The notes: a model not told the origin generated them from the sequence alone. DNA of 6,649 nucleotides from Deltaproteobacteria bacterium (GCA_020060215.1 JAGVAP010000103.1:1-6649); one strand, 5' to 3'; positions 1-6,649 are shown, counted from the stretch's first letter. Numbers and translations: made by a program.

Positions 1-69
1 ATGCCGGCCATCAAAACGAGGAACTAACTCAAACAGTTGATTTACACCCGGGTCCAGAGAAGGCTCTTT

Positions 70-216
70 TCAAAATAAATTTTTCGACAGTCTCGTTGTG
101 GAAATCACAAGGGTACTCGGCCATTCAAAGGCAAATGCATGTAGTGATATGAAAGAGGTCAAGGCCAAAATGCATAAACTAATCCAAAGCGACCTGCAGG
201 CGTGTGCTGTCATCAT
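70..216 (-). CDS. Short exported protein or interrupted 5' end of a larger exported protein
   Basis: A 48-residue ORF with a near-perfect Shine-Dalgarno (AAGGAGGG) five bases before its ATG. It has the three parts of a signal peptide: a short N-region ending in Arg (MMTAHACR), a hydrophobic core of about 17 residues, and a HAFA site suited to signal peptidase I at residues 27-30, giving a mature N-terminus FEWPSTLV. The frame ends in TGA at 72-70, after which the same frame stays open for 23 codons to the window edge. It may therefore be a true small exported peptide, a nonsense-mutated gene, or, least likely, a selenoprotein. The W-P-x-x-L-x-I-x-T start of the mature part recalls TAXI-type TRAP transporter solute-binding proteins, but the residues that follow do not clearly continue that match. 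It sits 68 bases after paralogue B. Translation start is well supported; identity is not. Confidence 0.45.
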   Translation of the reverse strand: MMTAHACRSLWISLCILALTSFISLHAFAFEWPSTLVISTTRLSKNLF

Positions 217-220
217 CTTT

Positions 221-228
221 CCCTCCTT
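221..228 (-). promoter_or_regulatory. Strong Shine-Dalgarno of the short exported ORF
   Basis: AAGGAGGG on the minus strand, five bases (GAAAG, counting from AGGAGG) before the ATG at 216. It sets the start at 216 rather than at a TTG at 279 in the same frame, and is the best evidence that the short ORF is or was translated. Confidence 0.7.
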
Positions 229-245
229 ATTTGTTGGAATGAACG

Positions 246-263
246 GGTATCCTGTTCGATACC
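246..263. repeat. Perfect 6-bp inverted repeat with 6-base loop
   Basis: GGTATC at 246-251 and GATACC at 258-263 pair exactly around a six-base loop, in the 68-base gap between paralogue B and the short exported ORF. No T-run follows on the minus strand, so it is not a standard intrinsic terminator. It could be a weak mRNA hairpin, an operator half-site pair, or chance. Confidence 0.35.
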
Positions 264-284
264 TTTCCAATGCTTTCAAGTGAT

Positions 285-1502
285 CTATTGTGGGGCCCTG
301 TCTCCCAATATTATCGTCTTGGTGATGTCTACGTTTTGACCCATTGCAACCTCTTGTTTTATGAAGTCTTCCGTAGGCTCAACAACTCCCGGAGGGAAGC
401 AACCTGTTTGTTTAATTAGTCCTCTGGCCATGAGAACGGCAACAGTACCCATGGGGCTCCCAATTCTAAAAGTGCCACCTGGACCACCAACCTTCGCACA
501 ACCCATGTCTTTGTGTTTTTGTGCCAAGGCCTCGGAGGGCCACTGCTGGATATTGTACTCAACTCTTTGTCCACCCTTTACTCCAACGACGACCGCACCC
601 CCACCGTGTCTAATGTCAGCGGGTTTTTTGGTCTCTGGTGCCTGGTTGTATGCAAGACATCGGAGGACTTCCCAGGGGGAAACCATTAGCCCGTTGACGC
701 TTATCGGCTCTGTTTGGTTGAATCCCAGTCCGGCGAGAAGGGCGCACTTTTTGTTGAAGTCGATTCCGAGTGCTTCCTTAAACGTGATATTCGGAATTTC
801 GGGATAACATTTGTGGGCCCAGTGAAGCGCTTCGGCCGGCAATCCCGCGACCATGGTAGTGCCTATCGGGCCCTTGAAATTGAAGATCTCGGGTTCAGCT
901 CTCGGCGGGAGCTCAATAAGTTTGCCGTCCTTCAAACGCTTTGAGGGATACCCAAAATGTCGCAAAATGATTCCTTCGAGCGAGAAGGGCCAATTCAGGT
1001 GTCTACTATGTTCGGAATCGTCAACAATGTCGAAAACAGCCCACCTAAAGTCTATACTTTCTACCGTATCCAACCGTTCAATTGCGTAATGGGCCAGAAC
1101 ATTATCAAGCCCGGGCGAGAAGTACATATGGACGATAGCGGTACGCCCTCGCTTCTTGAATTCACCACCCAACGATAGCTGTTCATCAGCTGGCGCTGCG
1201 CCACCGTCAATGTAATTGGCATCGTTCACAAGAGCAGCTTTTGTTGCCGGTAATTTGTTTCGAACAGCAGAAACATTCAGCACCAGGTCATATCCTTTTA
1301 TAGCACCCACTAGAGCATTGTAATCGGTTATATCTACCACCTTAGAAGAGAATCGAGGGTCGTCTAACCATTCCATTACGTTTTCTAGCTTTGATTCTTG
1401 AATGTCGGTCACCAAGATTTCATGAATATCCTGCTGCTCCTTCAAATAGGTCAATAAAGAAAGACCAAGCATACCTACGCCACCAAGCACGATTGCTTTC
1501 AT
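285..1502 (-). CDS. Saccharopine dehydrogenase-like NAD(P)-binding oxidoreductase, paralogue B
   Basis: Second member of the same oxidoreductase family, 405 residues, clearly homologous to the gene before it but well diverged. Residues 1-13 carry the nucleotide-binding GGVGMLG (7-13), with Asp33 again at the end of the second strand (NAD preference inferred). SPGLDN (129-134) matches TAPGLSN of paralogue A; PIG...VAGLP (212-222), LGFN (259-262), KKPA (292-295) and ARGLI (359-363) also align. The stretch 337-350 is rich in Gly (KVGGPGGTFRIGSP), unlike the matching part of A. The ATG at 1502 is chosen over one at 1523 because AGGAG lies eight bases before it, while 1523 has no ribosome binding site. 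A 281-base gap separates it from A, so it may have its own promoter. The two could act on different substrates or form a hetero-oligomer; neither can be decided here. Confidence 0.84.
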   Translation of the reverse strand: MKAIVLGGVGMLGLSLLTYLKEQQDIHEILVTDIQESKLENVMEWLDDPRFSSKVVDITDYNALVGAIKGYDLVLNVSAVRNKLPATKAALVNDANYIDGGAAPADEQLSLGGEFKKRGRTAIVHMYFSPGLDNVLAHYAIERLDTVESIDFRWAVFDIVDDSEHSRHLNWPFSLEGIILRHFGYPSKRLKDGKLIELPPRAEPEIFNFKGPIGTTMVAGLPAEALHWAHKCYPEIPNITFKEALGIDFNKKCALLAGLGFNQTEPISVNGLMVSPWEVLRCLAYNQAPETKKPADIRHGGGAVVVGVKGGQRVEYNIQQWPSEALAQKHKDMGCAKVGGPGGTFRIGSPMGTVAVLMARGLIKQTGCFPPGVVEPTEDFIKQEVAMGQNVDITKTIILGDRAPQ

Positions 1503-1783
1503 CTTGCTGTCTCCTGTGGTCATATGGGTGAGAAATCTGAGTTAGTCGACTGAAGTTACATCCGAAGTTATGATCTGGAATTTCGAAAGGATTCTGCTGA
1601 TCAGTGGACTAGAAAACAGAAACTTCACTTTGTCTGGGGAAGCGTTTGAAAACGTACCGAACCCAACCTTTGAATGTATAATGCTTAGTTATCTTCGTGG
1701 TGTTGGAAAATAGATGAAGTTTTCGCAATGCGTTGATTAGCGGCTATGATATCAAACCTAATTAGAAAAACATCGGGATTTCC
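1503..1783. other. 281-base non-coding gap between the two dehydrogenase paralogues
   Basis: AT-rich intergenic stretch. It holds an 8-bp palindrome CTGATCAG at 1597-1604 and another, CTAATTAG, at 1758-1765, the latter just after the stop of paralogue A and next to a short A-run. No good sigma-70 or sigma-54 promoter and no clear terminator hairpin were found by eye. The size of the gap suggests that paralogue B has its own control region. Confidence 0.4.
1511..1515 (-). promoter_or_regulatory. Shine-Dalgarno fixing the start of paralogue B
   Basis: AGGAG on the minus strand, eight bases before the ATG at 1502. It lies inside the extra codons that a start at 1523 would add, so it favours the shorter protein, which then begins directly at the Rossmann strand as its paralogue does. 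Confidence 0.65.
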
Positions 1784-2992
1784 TTACTTCAGGATGGCGG
1801 TCGTCGTGACTTCAACCTCCATCCCGACGTTGGCTTGCTCCTGTATATAAGCTTCCGCTGGAATGCACAATTCGGGCTCGTACACTCCTTTCTTTTCAAT
1901 GAGACCTCTTCCTAACATCACGCCCGCTATTGCGGCACAGATCCCAGTTCGGTAGGAGCCGAAAGCCCCCTTTTCAGTAAATCGCCTATGCATTTCGCTG
2001 TCGGGAGCAGTCCTCACCATAATTTTTACTTCCACTTGCTGCGCCTCTTTCCACCCCTGAACCACACAGTTACCCTCACTTATGATATGCGCAGGCTTCT
2101 TCCTTTCAGGGGGGAGCTGATCGATTAAGGCCATAAGCACTTCGAACGGCTTTACTTCGACCCCTTTGACATTCAGGGACTCGGTTCTATTGCTGTTGAA
2201 TCCGAGATCTCGAAGGAAATAGTATTTCCTCGTGGAATCTTCATCGAAACCTTCCCGGAACATGATGTGTTTGAACTGTGCTTTAGGAAAGGACTGAGAA
2301 AGCATTTTCGGTTCCGGATGAGGCAGGCCGGCTACCGTTAGGTCACCGATGGGTTCTTTAAACCTGTAAACAACAGGGCGAGCCCTTGGTTCAATCTCCT
2401 GCAATCGTCCTTGTTCATACACCAGACTTGGGCGTGCAATTAAACTCATGATCCCATTAAACCCAAAGCCCCAATAGAGTGGTCGTGTATGCTCATCAGG
2501 AGGAACAATATCAGCAATACCCCAGTAATAGTCGATCGCGTCGGTCTTATCCAACTTGTTCATACAATAGACTGCCATGACGTTGCTTAGACCCGGCGCA
2601 GTTCCCATATCCAGAATGGCCGTAATTCCTTTTTGTTTAAACTCATCATGAAGTTCACTCTGTTTTTGCTGCTCCCCCGAGCTGGTCAGGTCCAGGTAAT
2701 TGGCGCCAACTTCCAGTGCAGCCCTGGTTGCAGCGAAATAGCCTCCTGGAGTGTGTGCGCAATTGATAACCACATCGTACCCACTGAATGCTTCACAGGC
2801 TTCTTTTCTATCCGAACAATCCAATTTTCTGACTACGAGCCGCTTGTCGTTAAGTCGGTCCACCCTCTCTTTCAATCTGTCTAGGTGAAAGTTGTCACTC
2901 ACCTGTATGGTTTCTACGTCATCTTGGTCCAGCAGATAGATCATGGCCGACATCCCTTGGATTCCTGAAGCTCCAGTCACCGCGACTTTCAT
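1784..2992 (-). CDS. Saccharopine dehydrogenase-like NAD(P)-binding oxidoreductase, paralogue A
   Basis: Predicted cytoplasmic NAD(P)-dependent oxidoreductase of the saccharopine dehydrogenase / LYS9-like superfamily (402 residues). Residues 1-13 form a Rossmann strand with GASGIQG (7-13). Asp33 at the end of the second strand favours NAD over NADP by the usual rule. The segment DVVINCAHTPGG (73-84) followed by an A-L-E-x-G-A-N-Y-L-D stretch (92-101), and the later TAPGLSN (131-137), match the family pattern of the NADP-binding domain and its junction with the catalytic domain. The C-terminal part has PIG...VAGLP (214-224), LGFN (263-266) and GRGLI (361-365), all shared with the neighbouring paralogue. 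The start is fixed by AAAGGAG five bases upstream. It lies 76 bases after the ligase, so it may belong to the same transcript, but its base composition is much lower in GC. Substrate unknown; lysine biosynthesis is unlikely from context. Confidence 0.85.
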   Translation of the reverse strand: MKVAVTGASGIQGMSAMIYLLDQDDVETIQVSDNFHLDRLKERVDRLNDKRLVVRKLDCSDRKEACEAFSGYDVVINCAHTPGGYFAATRAALEVGANYLDLTSSGEQQKQSELHDEFKQKGITAILDMGTAPGLSNVMAVYCMNKLDKTDAIDYYWGIADIVPPDEHTRPLYWGFGFNGIMSLIARPSLVYEQGRLQEIEPRARPVVYRFKEPIGDLTVAGLPHPEPKMLSQSFPKAQFKHIMFREGFDEDSTRKYYFLRDLGFNSNRTESLNVKGVEVKPFEVLMALIDQLPPERKKPAHIISEGNCVVQGWKEAQQVEVKIMVRTAPDSEMHRRFTEKGAFGSYRTGICAAIAGVMLGRGLIEKKGVYEPELCIPAEAYIQEQANVGMEVEVTTTAILK

Positions 2993-2997
2993 GTAGT

Positions 2998-3004
2998 CTC
3001 CTTT
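2998..3004 (-). promoter_or_regulatory. Shine-Dalgarno of paralogue A
   Basis: AAAGGAG on the minus strand, five bases before the ATG at 2992. No alternative in-frame start upstream competes with it. Confidence 0.65.
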
Positions 3005-3068
3005 GCAGAAAGTTGGAGTTCATTCATTGGAGAAAAACCTCTATTAACAAAATGATGTGCGGTCTTCG

Positions 3069-4382
3069 TTAAGTTTCCCGAACGATTCTTCGCGCCTTGC
3101 CCTCGAACCTGGGAAGGCTGTCTATGGCCACGATCTCCACTTCCGGCGTGACCTTGATGTTGTAGACCACTTCATCCAGGAATCTCTTCACCGCCGCCTT
3201 CAGCCGGTCGGCGGAGATGTCCGCGGAAGCGGGCTCCACCTTGATGAGGAGTCTTTTCCCGGACCCCGGACGGGGCACGACCAACTGGTACTCGATGGAG
3301 AACTCGGGGACCTGCCTGATGAAGTTCTCGATCGCCGAGGGGAAGATGTTGACCCCTCCGAAGTGGAACATGTCATCGGCCCTTCCGATCAGGCCGCCGT
3401 CCATCCGCAGGAACGTCCTCCCGCAATCACAGCGGTCATAGACAAACCTTACGAGATCCCCGGTCCGGTAACGAAGAAGAGGCGCGGTCTCACAGCACAG
3501 ATTCGACAAGACCAGTTCCCCCACCTCACCCGGTCCGACCGGTTTGTCGGTCTCCTTGTCCAGCGATTCCGGAAGGAACATCGCCTCGTTCAAATGGGTG
3601 CCCTGCTGCATGACGCATTCGAAACCGAAATTCGAGATTTCCGTGCTGCCCACATCGTCGTAGTTCTTTGCGCCCCAGAGCCTCTCGATCATCGATTTGG
3701 TGGCGGGCACCTGCGCCCCCGGTTCACCCGCGGTCACGACCATCCTCACCTTCGAATGGGGCAGATCGATGCCCATCTTCTGTGCCAGCTGTCCCAGGAA
3801 GATGATGTAGGTCGGTGTGCCGCAGACGATCGTCGCCCCCCAGTCGATGATGCTTCTCAGCCGTGTCTCCGAACTCTGTCCCCCCCCCGGCACGATGGTG
3901 ACCCCGTGCTGCTCCATGGTCGCCTGGAGTCCCCACCACGCTACAAACAGCCCATAGATAAATGGGAAGAAGGCCACGTCTTTGCTCTCCATGCCGTAGC
4001 CGCGGACATAGTAGCTGAACTGCTCGAAGCAGTTCTTGAACCAGTCCTTCTTGCTGAAAGGGACCCTCAAGGGCTTGCCCGTGGTTCCCGAGGTCTGGAA
4101 CACACGACAGGCGGCCTCCTCCGGCAGGCAGGGAAAATCACCGAAGAGGGGATGCTCCTCCTGTGACCTCAGCAATTCCGACTTTGTGGTAAAGGGCACT
4201 TGTCGGACATCGTCCATGGTCCTGACGTCGCCTGGCGTGACCCCCGCCTCTTTGTACTTCCTCCTGTAAAAGGGGCTGTTCTCGATCACATACTTCATCT
4301 GCCGCCGAAAGAGCCTCAGCTGTCTCTTCTCAAACTCCTCCCTCGACAATGTCTCCAGCTCAGGGCGCCACATCTTTACCAT
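3069..4382 (-). CDS. PaaK-type phenylacetate-CoA ligase-like adenylate-forming enzyme
   Basis: Predicted cytoplasmic AMP-forming acid:CoA ligase: it adenylates a carboxylic acid with ATP and transfers it to CoA. The 437-residue length is normal for PaaK. In order: an N-terminal helical region with the PaaK-like S-P-F-Y-R-x-K-Y motif, P-loop TSGTTGKP (97-104), A5-equivalent DDVGSTE (242-248), YRTGD (305-309), GRADD with GGVNIFPSAIE (333-352), and a C-terminal FEGKARR whose Lys429 fits the catalytic lysine. Cys256, His263, Cys318 and Cys320 resemble the Cys/His set common in PaaK enzymes, possibly a structural metal site (inference). The A5 motif lacks the usual Tyr (Val here), so the acid may not be phenylacetate. 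The ATG at 4382 is preferred because GAGGTG sits five bases before it; a GTG at 4388 lies inside that Shine-Dalgarno. It follows the Mo subunit by 24 bases, so an aryl or heteroaryl acid is the likely substrate. Confidence 0.9.
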   Translation of the reverse strand: MVKMWRPELETLSREEFEKRQLRLFRRQMKYVIENSPFYRRKYKEAGVTPGDVRTMDDVRQVPFTTKSELLRSQEEHPLFGDFPCLPEEAACRVFQTSGTTGKPLRVPFSKKDWFKNCFEQFSYYVRGYGMESKDVAFFPFIYGLFVAWWGLQATMEQHGVTIVPGGGQSSETRLRSIIDWGATIVCGTPTYIIFLGQLAQKMGIDLPHSKVRMVVTAGEPGAQVPATKSMIERLWGAKNYDDVGSTEISNFGFECVMQQGTHLNEAMFLPESLDKETDKPVGPGEVGELVLSNLCCETAPLLRYRTGDLVRFVYDRCDCGRTFLRMDGGLIGRADDMFHFGGVNIFPSAIENFIRQVPEFSIEYQLVVPRPGSGKRLLIKVEPASADISADRLKAAVKRFLDEVVYNIKVTPEVEIVAIDSLPRFEGKARRIVRET

Positions 4383-4385
4383 AAG

Positions 4386-4391
4386 CACCTC
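4386..4391 (-). promoter_or_regulatory. Shine-Dalgarno deciding the ligase start
   Basis: GAGGTG on the minus strand ends three bases before the ATG at 4382 (GAGG core five bases away). The alternative GTG start at 4388 overlaps this motif, and a further ATG at 4373 is too far from it, so 4382 is the best start. Confidence 0.6.
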
Positions 4392-4406
4392 TCTTGCTCG
4401 GAATAT

Positions 4407-6649
4407 CTACTGATCTTCCTTTTTCGCCGCCTGGACCAGACCCTCAAAAACCCGGTGGGGATAGAACGGGGTCCGGTTCAGCCGGACACCGGTCGCGTTA
4501 TAAAGGGCATTCGCCACGGCGGCAACCGTGCCGGCCACGTACCCCTCCCCGACCTCCTTGGTGTCGTAATGCTTGCCCTTCCTGTATTCCTCCGTAATGA
4601 CGTCGACATAATCGGTCTCCACCATGTCGAGCGCGCAGGGGATCCTGTACTCGAGGAAAGAGGGGTTGATGACCGCCCCCTGGTCTTCGAGCACCTCCTC
4701 GTACAGCACGTGACCCTGGGCCATGGAGACCTGTCCGTCGATCTGGCCCTCCACCAGCATCGGGTTGAGCGGGAAGCCGCAATCGTGGGCCGTCGTCACG
4801 TTCAGAAGCTTCACCACCCCTGTCTCGGTGTCGACCTCCACTTCGGCCACCTGCGCATAAGAGGAGTAATTTTCCGTCCACCGGCCCCTGGTGGTGGCCA
4901 GGCTGGGGTGGTTCGGCTCGTCCTTCATGGTCCGGAAGTGGCCTACCCCGATGATCGAGTCGCCCCTCTTTTTCTGGATGCTCGAAGCGATCGCGGCCTT
5001 GTAGGAGATCTTCCTGTCCGGAGCGTTCTTCACAAGGATTTCCTTGTTCCGGGCCTCCAACTCGCTCGGGTCCGCATCCAGCGCCTCCGCAGCAACCTGG
5101 AGAAGTTTCTTCATCGCCTCTTCCGCGGCCTTTTTCGCCGCGTTTCCCGTCACCCACGTGAGCCCGCTGATCCACGACCCGATGTCCACGGTGGTCGTTT
5201 CGGTATCCGCCGCATAGACCTGAATCTCCTCGATCGGGACCGACATCTCCTCGGCCACGATCTGGCTGAGGACGGTCTCCGCCCCCTGCCCGAGATCCAC
5301 GGCCCCCGTGATCAACGACACGCCTCCGTCATCATTGAGCTTCACAATGACCGAGGAGCTGTTGGGGTAGATCAGGCTGCCGCCGAAATAGGCGCAGGTG
5401 CCGATCCCGACACCTCTCTTGATCCTGGACCCGTTCTTCCTCTCCTCTTCCGCCTTCCTGTGCTTCTCCACAAAGTGGGAGCGGCGCGTGACCTCCTCCA
5501 GGCACTGTACAAGCCCGAAGTTCTTTGCTGAATCCTTGTTGGGGAGAACGTCCCCGGGGTGCCTGGCGTTCTTGACCCGGATCTCCAGGGGGTCCAACCC
5601 GAGCTGCTCCGCGATCATGTCCAGCTGGGATTCGACCGCGAACCGCATCTGGGGGGCGCCGTGACCGCGCTGGGGACAGTGGACGAGGGTGTTGGTGTAG
5701 ACCGAATACCCCTCGTACTGGAGGTTCGGTATTTTATACGGGGCCATAAGGAAGCCCCATGAAAGAAAGATGATGACCACCCCGCTCCCCCGGTAGGCGC
5801 CGCTGTTGTTGATGGTCCGGACCTTCTGCGCAAGGATGGTGCCGTCGCGCGCGACCCCCGTCTTCAGCTCCACGATGAGGGGCTGACCGTGGCGCGCACC
5901 CTTGAACACCTCTTCGCGGCTGTAGACGATTCTTACGGGCAGGCGGCACTTCATGGAGAGGAGCGAGGCGATATACTCATGGTTGAAGAGATCGATCTTT
6001 CCCCCAAACGCCCCGCCGACGTACGTCTTCAGGACACGCACGTTCCCGTAAGGAAGGCCGAGCGTGTTGGCCAGCTTCTGGCGCTTCAGGAAGGTGCCCA
6101 TGCTCGAAACCCACACATGCAGCTTCCCGGAGTGGTCGTAGCTCGCGACGATGGCCTGGGGCTCCATGTACGCGTGCGTGCGGAGGTGGCTCACAAAGCG
6201 GTCCTCGCGCACGATATAGGATTCCTGGAAACCCTTCTCGACATCGCCCCAGGCCGTCTCCGTCTTCCCGCCGATGTTCCTGAAGGGTTCCATCACCTTT
6301 GGATGGGAGGGGTGGATCTCGGGTGCATCGGCCTTCATCGCCTCCTCGGGGTCAAAAACCGCGGGCAGAGGTTCATACTCCACCTTGATCAGCCTGAGGG
6401 CCTCTTCAGCGATCGATTCGTCCGTCGCCGCCACCCCTGCGATCTCCTCCCCGATGTGCCGGACCCGGTCCACGGCAATCGGATACTGGTCTGCGGGGTA
6501 CCGACCGGTCTCCACAAAGCCGTGTTTGATCTTGAGGGAGTCCTTGGCCGTGACGACCGCCTTCACCCCCACGAGCCGCTCTGCCCTGCTCGTATCGATG
6601 GACAGGATGCGGGCGTGCGGGTGAGGACTCCTCAACACCTTGCCGTAGA
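4407..6649 (-). CDS. Molybdenum-cofactor-binding subunit of a xanthine dehydrogenase-family hydroxylase/reductase (5' end outside window)
   Basis: Large catalytic subunit that holds the molybdopterin cofactor in a multi-subunit cytoplasmic Mo enzyme. The family includes xanthine dehydrogenase, 4-hydroxybenzoyl-CoA reductase and N-heterocycle hydroxylases. The reading frame runs off the right edge: Tyr-Gly-Lys codons precede the GTG at 6638, and a usual N-terminal stretch is missing, so that GTG is not the start. Counting from that codon as residue 1, visible motifs are a conserved THAYMEPQ (154-161), the Mo-site GGAFGGK (208-214), RGHGAPQ (324-330; its Arg matches the substrate-site Arg of xanthine dehydrogenase), VDLGQGAETV (447-456), and KEVGEG near the C-terminus, whose Glu698 matches the catalytic base. 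Both aldehyde oxidase-type domains are therefore present and the key residues intact. The TAG stop lies 24 bases before the ligase start, so the two are probably co-transcribed. FeS and FAD subunits are not in the window. Family is certain; substrate is not. Confidence 0.93.
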   Translation of the reverse strand, partial: YGKVLRSPHPHARILSIDTSRAERLVGVKAVVTAKDSLKIKHGFVETGRYPADQYPIAVDRVRHIGEEIAGVAATDESIAEEALRLIKVEYEPLPAVFDPEEAMKADAPEIHPSHPKVMEPFRNIGGKTETAWGDVEKGFQESYIVREDRFVSHLRTHAYMEPQAIVASYDHSGKLHVWVSSMGTFLKRQKLANTLGLPYGNVRVLKTYVGGAFGGKIDLFNHEYIASLLSMKCRLPVRIVYSREEVFKGARHGQPLIVELKTGVARDGTILAQKVRTINNSGAYRGSGVVIIFLSWGFLMAPYKIPNLQYEGYSVYTNTLVHCPQRGHGAPQMRFAVESQLDMIAEQLGLDPLEIRVKNARHPGDVLPNKDSAKNFGLVQCLEEVTRRSHFVEKHRKAEEERKNGSRIKRGVGIGTCAYFGGSLIYPNSSSVIVKLNDDGGVSLITGAVDLGQGAETVLSQIVAEEMSVPIEEIQVYAADTETTTVDIGSWISGLTWVTGNAAKKAAEEAMKKLLQVAAEALDADPSELEARNKEILVKNAPDRKISYKAAIASSIQKKRGDSIIGVGHFRTMKDEPNHPSLATTRGRWTENYSSYAQVAEVEVDTETGVVKLLNVTTAHDCGFPLNPMLVEGQIDGQVSMAQGHVLYEEVLEDQGAVINPSFLEYRIPCALDMVETDYVDVITEEYRKGKHYDTKEVGEGYVAGTVAAVANALYNATGVRLNRTPFYPHRVFEGLVQAAKKEDQ

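Noticed and set aside
46..53. Palindrome ACCCGGGT downstream of the TGA, considered as part of a SECIS element
   Set aside because: It has no loop and cannot form the hairpin needed; nearby stems are only four base pairs, so it does not support selenocysteine insertion.
1570..1713. Plus-strand ORF of 47 codons in the gap between the paralogues (starts MIWNFERILL)
   Set aside because: The composition looks protein-like, but there is no Shine-Dalgarno before the ATG, the length is within chance expectation, and it points against all neighbours.
1766..1783. Possible intrinsic terminator after paralogue A (T-run on the minus strand)
   Set aside because: Five T bases are present but no GC-rich stem precedes them.
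2993..3068. Possible promoter TTGTTA - 17 bases - ATGAAT before paralogue A (minus strand)
   Set aside because: Only four of six and three of six matches to the sigma-70 consensus; too weak to call in an AT-rich gap.
3057..4166. Long open frame on the plus strand (369 codons) opposite the ligase gene
   Set aside because: The product is rich in His, Arg, Asp and Pro with no recognisable fold, as expected from the antisense of a GC-rich gene; the minus-strand ligase has every family motif.
4498..5175. Minus-strand frame of 225 codons inside the Mo subunit gene
   Set aside because: It is an out-of-frame reading of the Mo subunit, Gly/Arg-rich, with no domain signal.
4200..5531. Open frame of 443 codons on the plus strand opposite the ligase and Mo subunit genes
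   Set aside because: It spans the boundary of two well-supported minus-strand genes, has a low-complexity Arg/His/Leu-rich product and no ribosome binding site that stands out; antisense shadow.

Overview
The window shows five coding regions, all on the minus strand, so transcription runs from the right edge to the left. The gene types suggest an anaerobic, probably uncultured bacterium that degrades aromatic or N-heterocyclic compounds. A Desulfobacterota or Syntrophorhabdus-like lineage would fit, but that is a guess from gene content; there is no rRNA or other marker.

Right half (3069-6649), GC-rich at roughly 60 % in sampled lines. The window opens inside a large molybdenum-cofactor subunit of the xanthine dehydrogenase / 4-hydroxybenzoyl-CoA reductase family, missing only its N-terminal end at the window edge. 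Twenty-four bases after its stop comes a phenylacetate-CoA ligase (PaaK)-type adenylate-forming ligase of 437 residues. These two look like the end of one operon: a ligase that makes an aryl-CoA thioester, and a Mo hydroxylase or reductase that acts on the ring or its heterocycle. The iron-sulfur and FAD subunits would be expected upstream, outside the window.

Left half (1-3068), clearly more AT-rich, mostly 40-50 % GC in sampled lines. It carries two diverged paralogues of a saccharopine dehydrogenase-like oxidoreductase family (402 and 405 residues). Each has an N-terminal Rossmann fold with an acidic residue at the end of the second strand, which suggests NAD. They are separated by a 281-base non-coding gap, so the second may have its own promoter. 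Past the second one, a strong Shine-Dalgarno precedes a short ORF with a good signal peptide. This ORF stops at a TGA, and the same frame then stays open to the left edge, so it is either a small exported peptide or the broken start of a larger exported protein.

No tRNA, rRNA, CRISPR array, insertion sequence or convincing intrinsic terminator was seen. The most interesting points are the abrupt composition change between the ligase and the dehydrogenase pair, the unassigned role of two adjacent dehydrogenase paralogues beside an aryl-CoA / Mo-enzyme cassette, and the interrupted exported ORF at the left edge.
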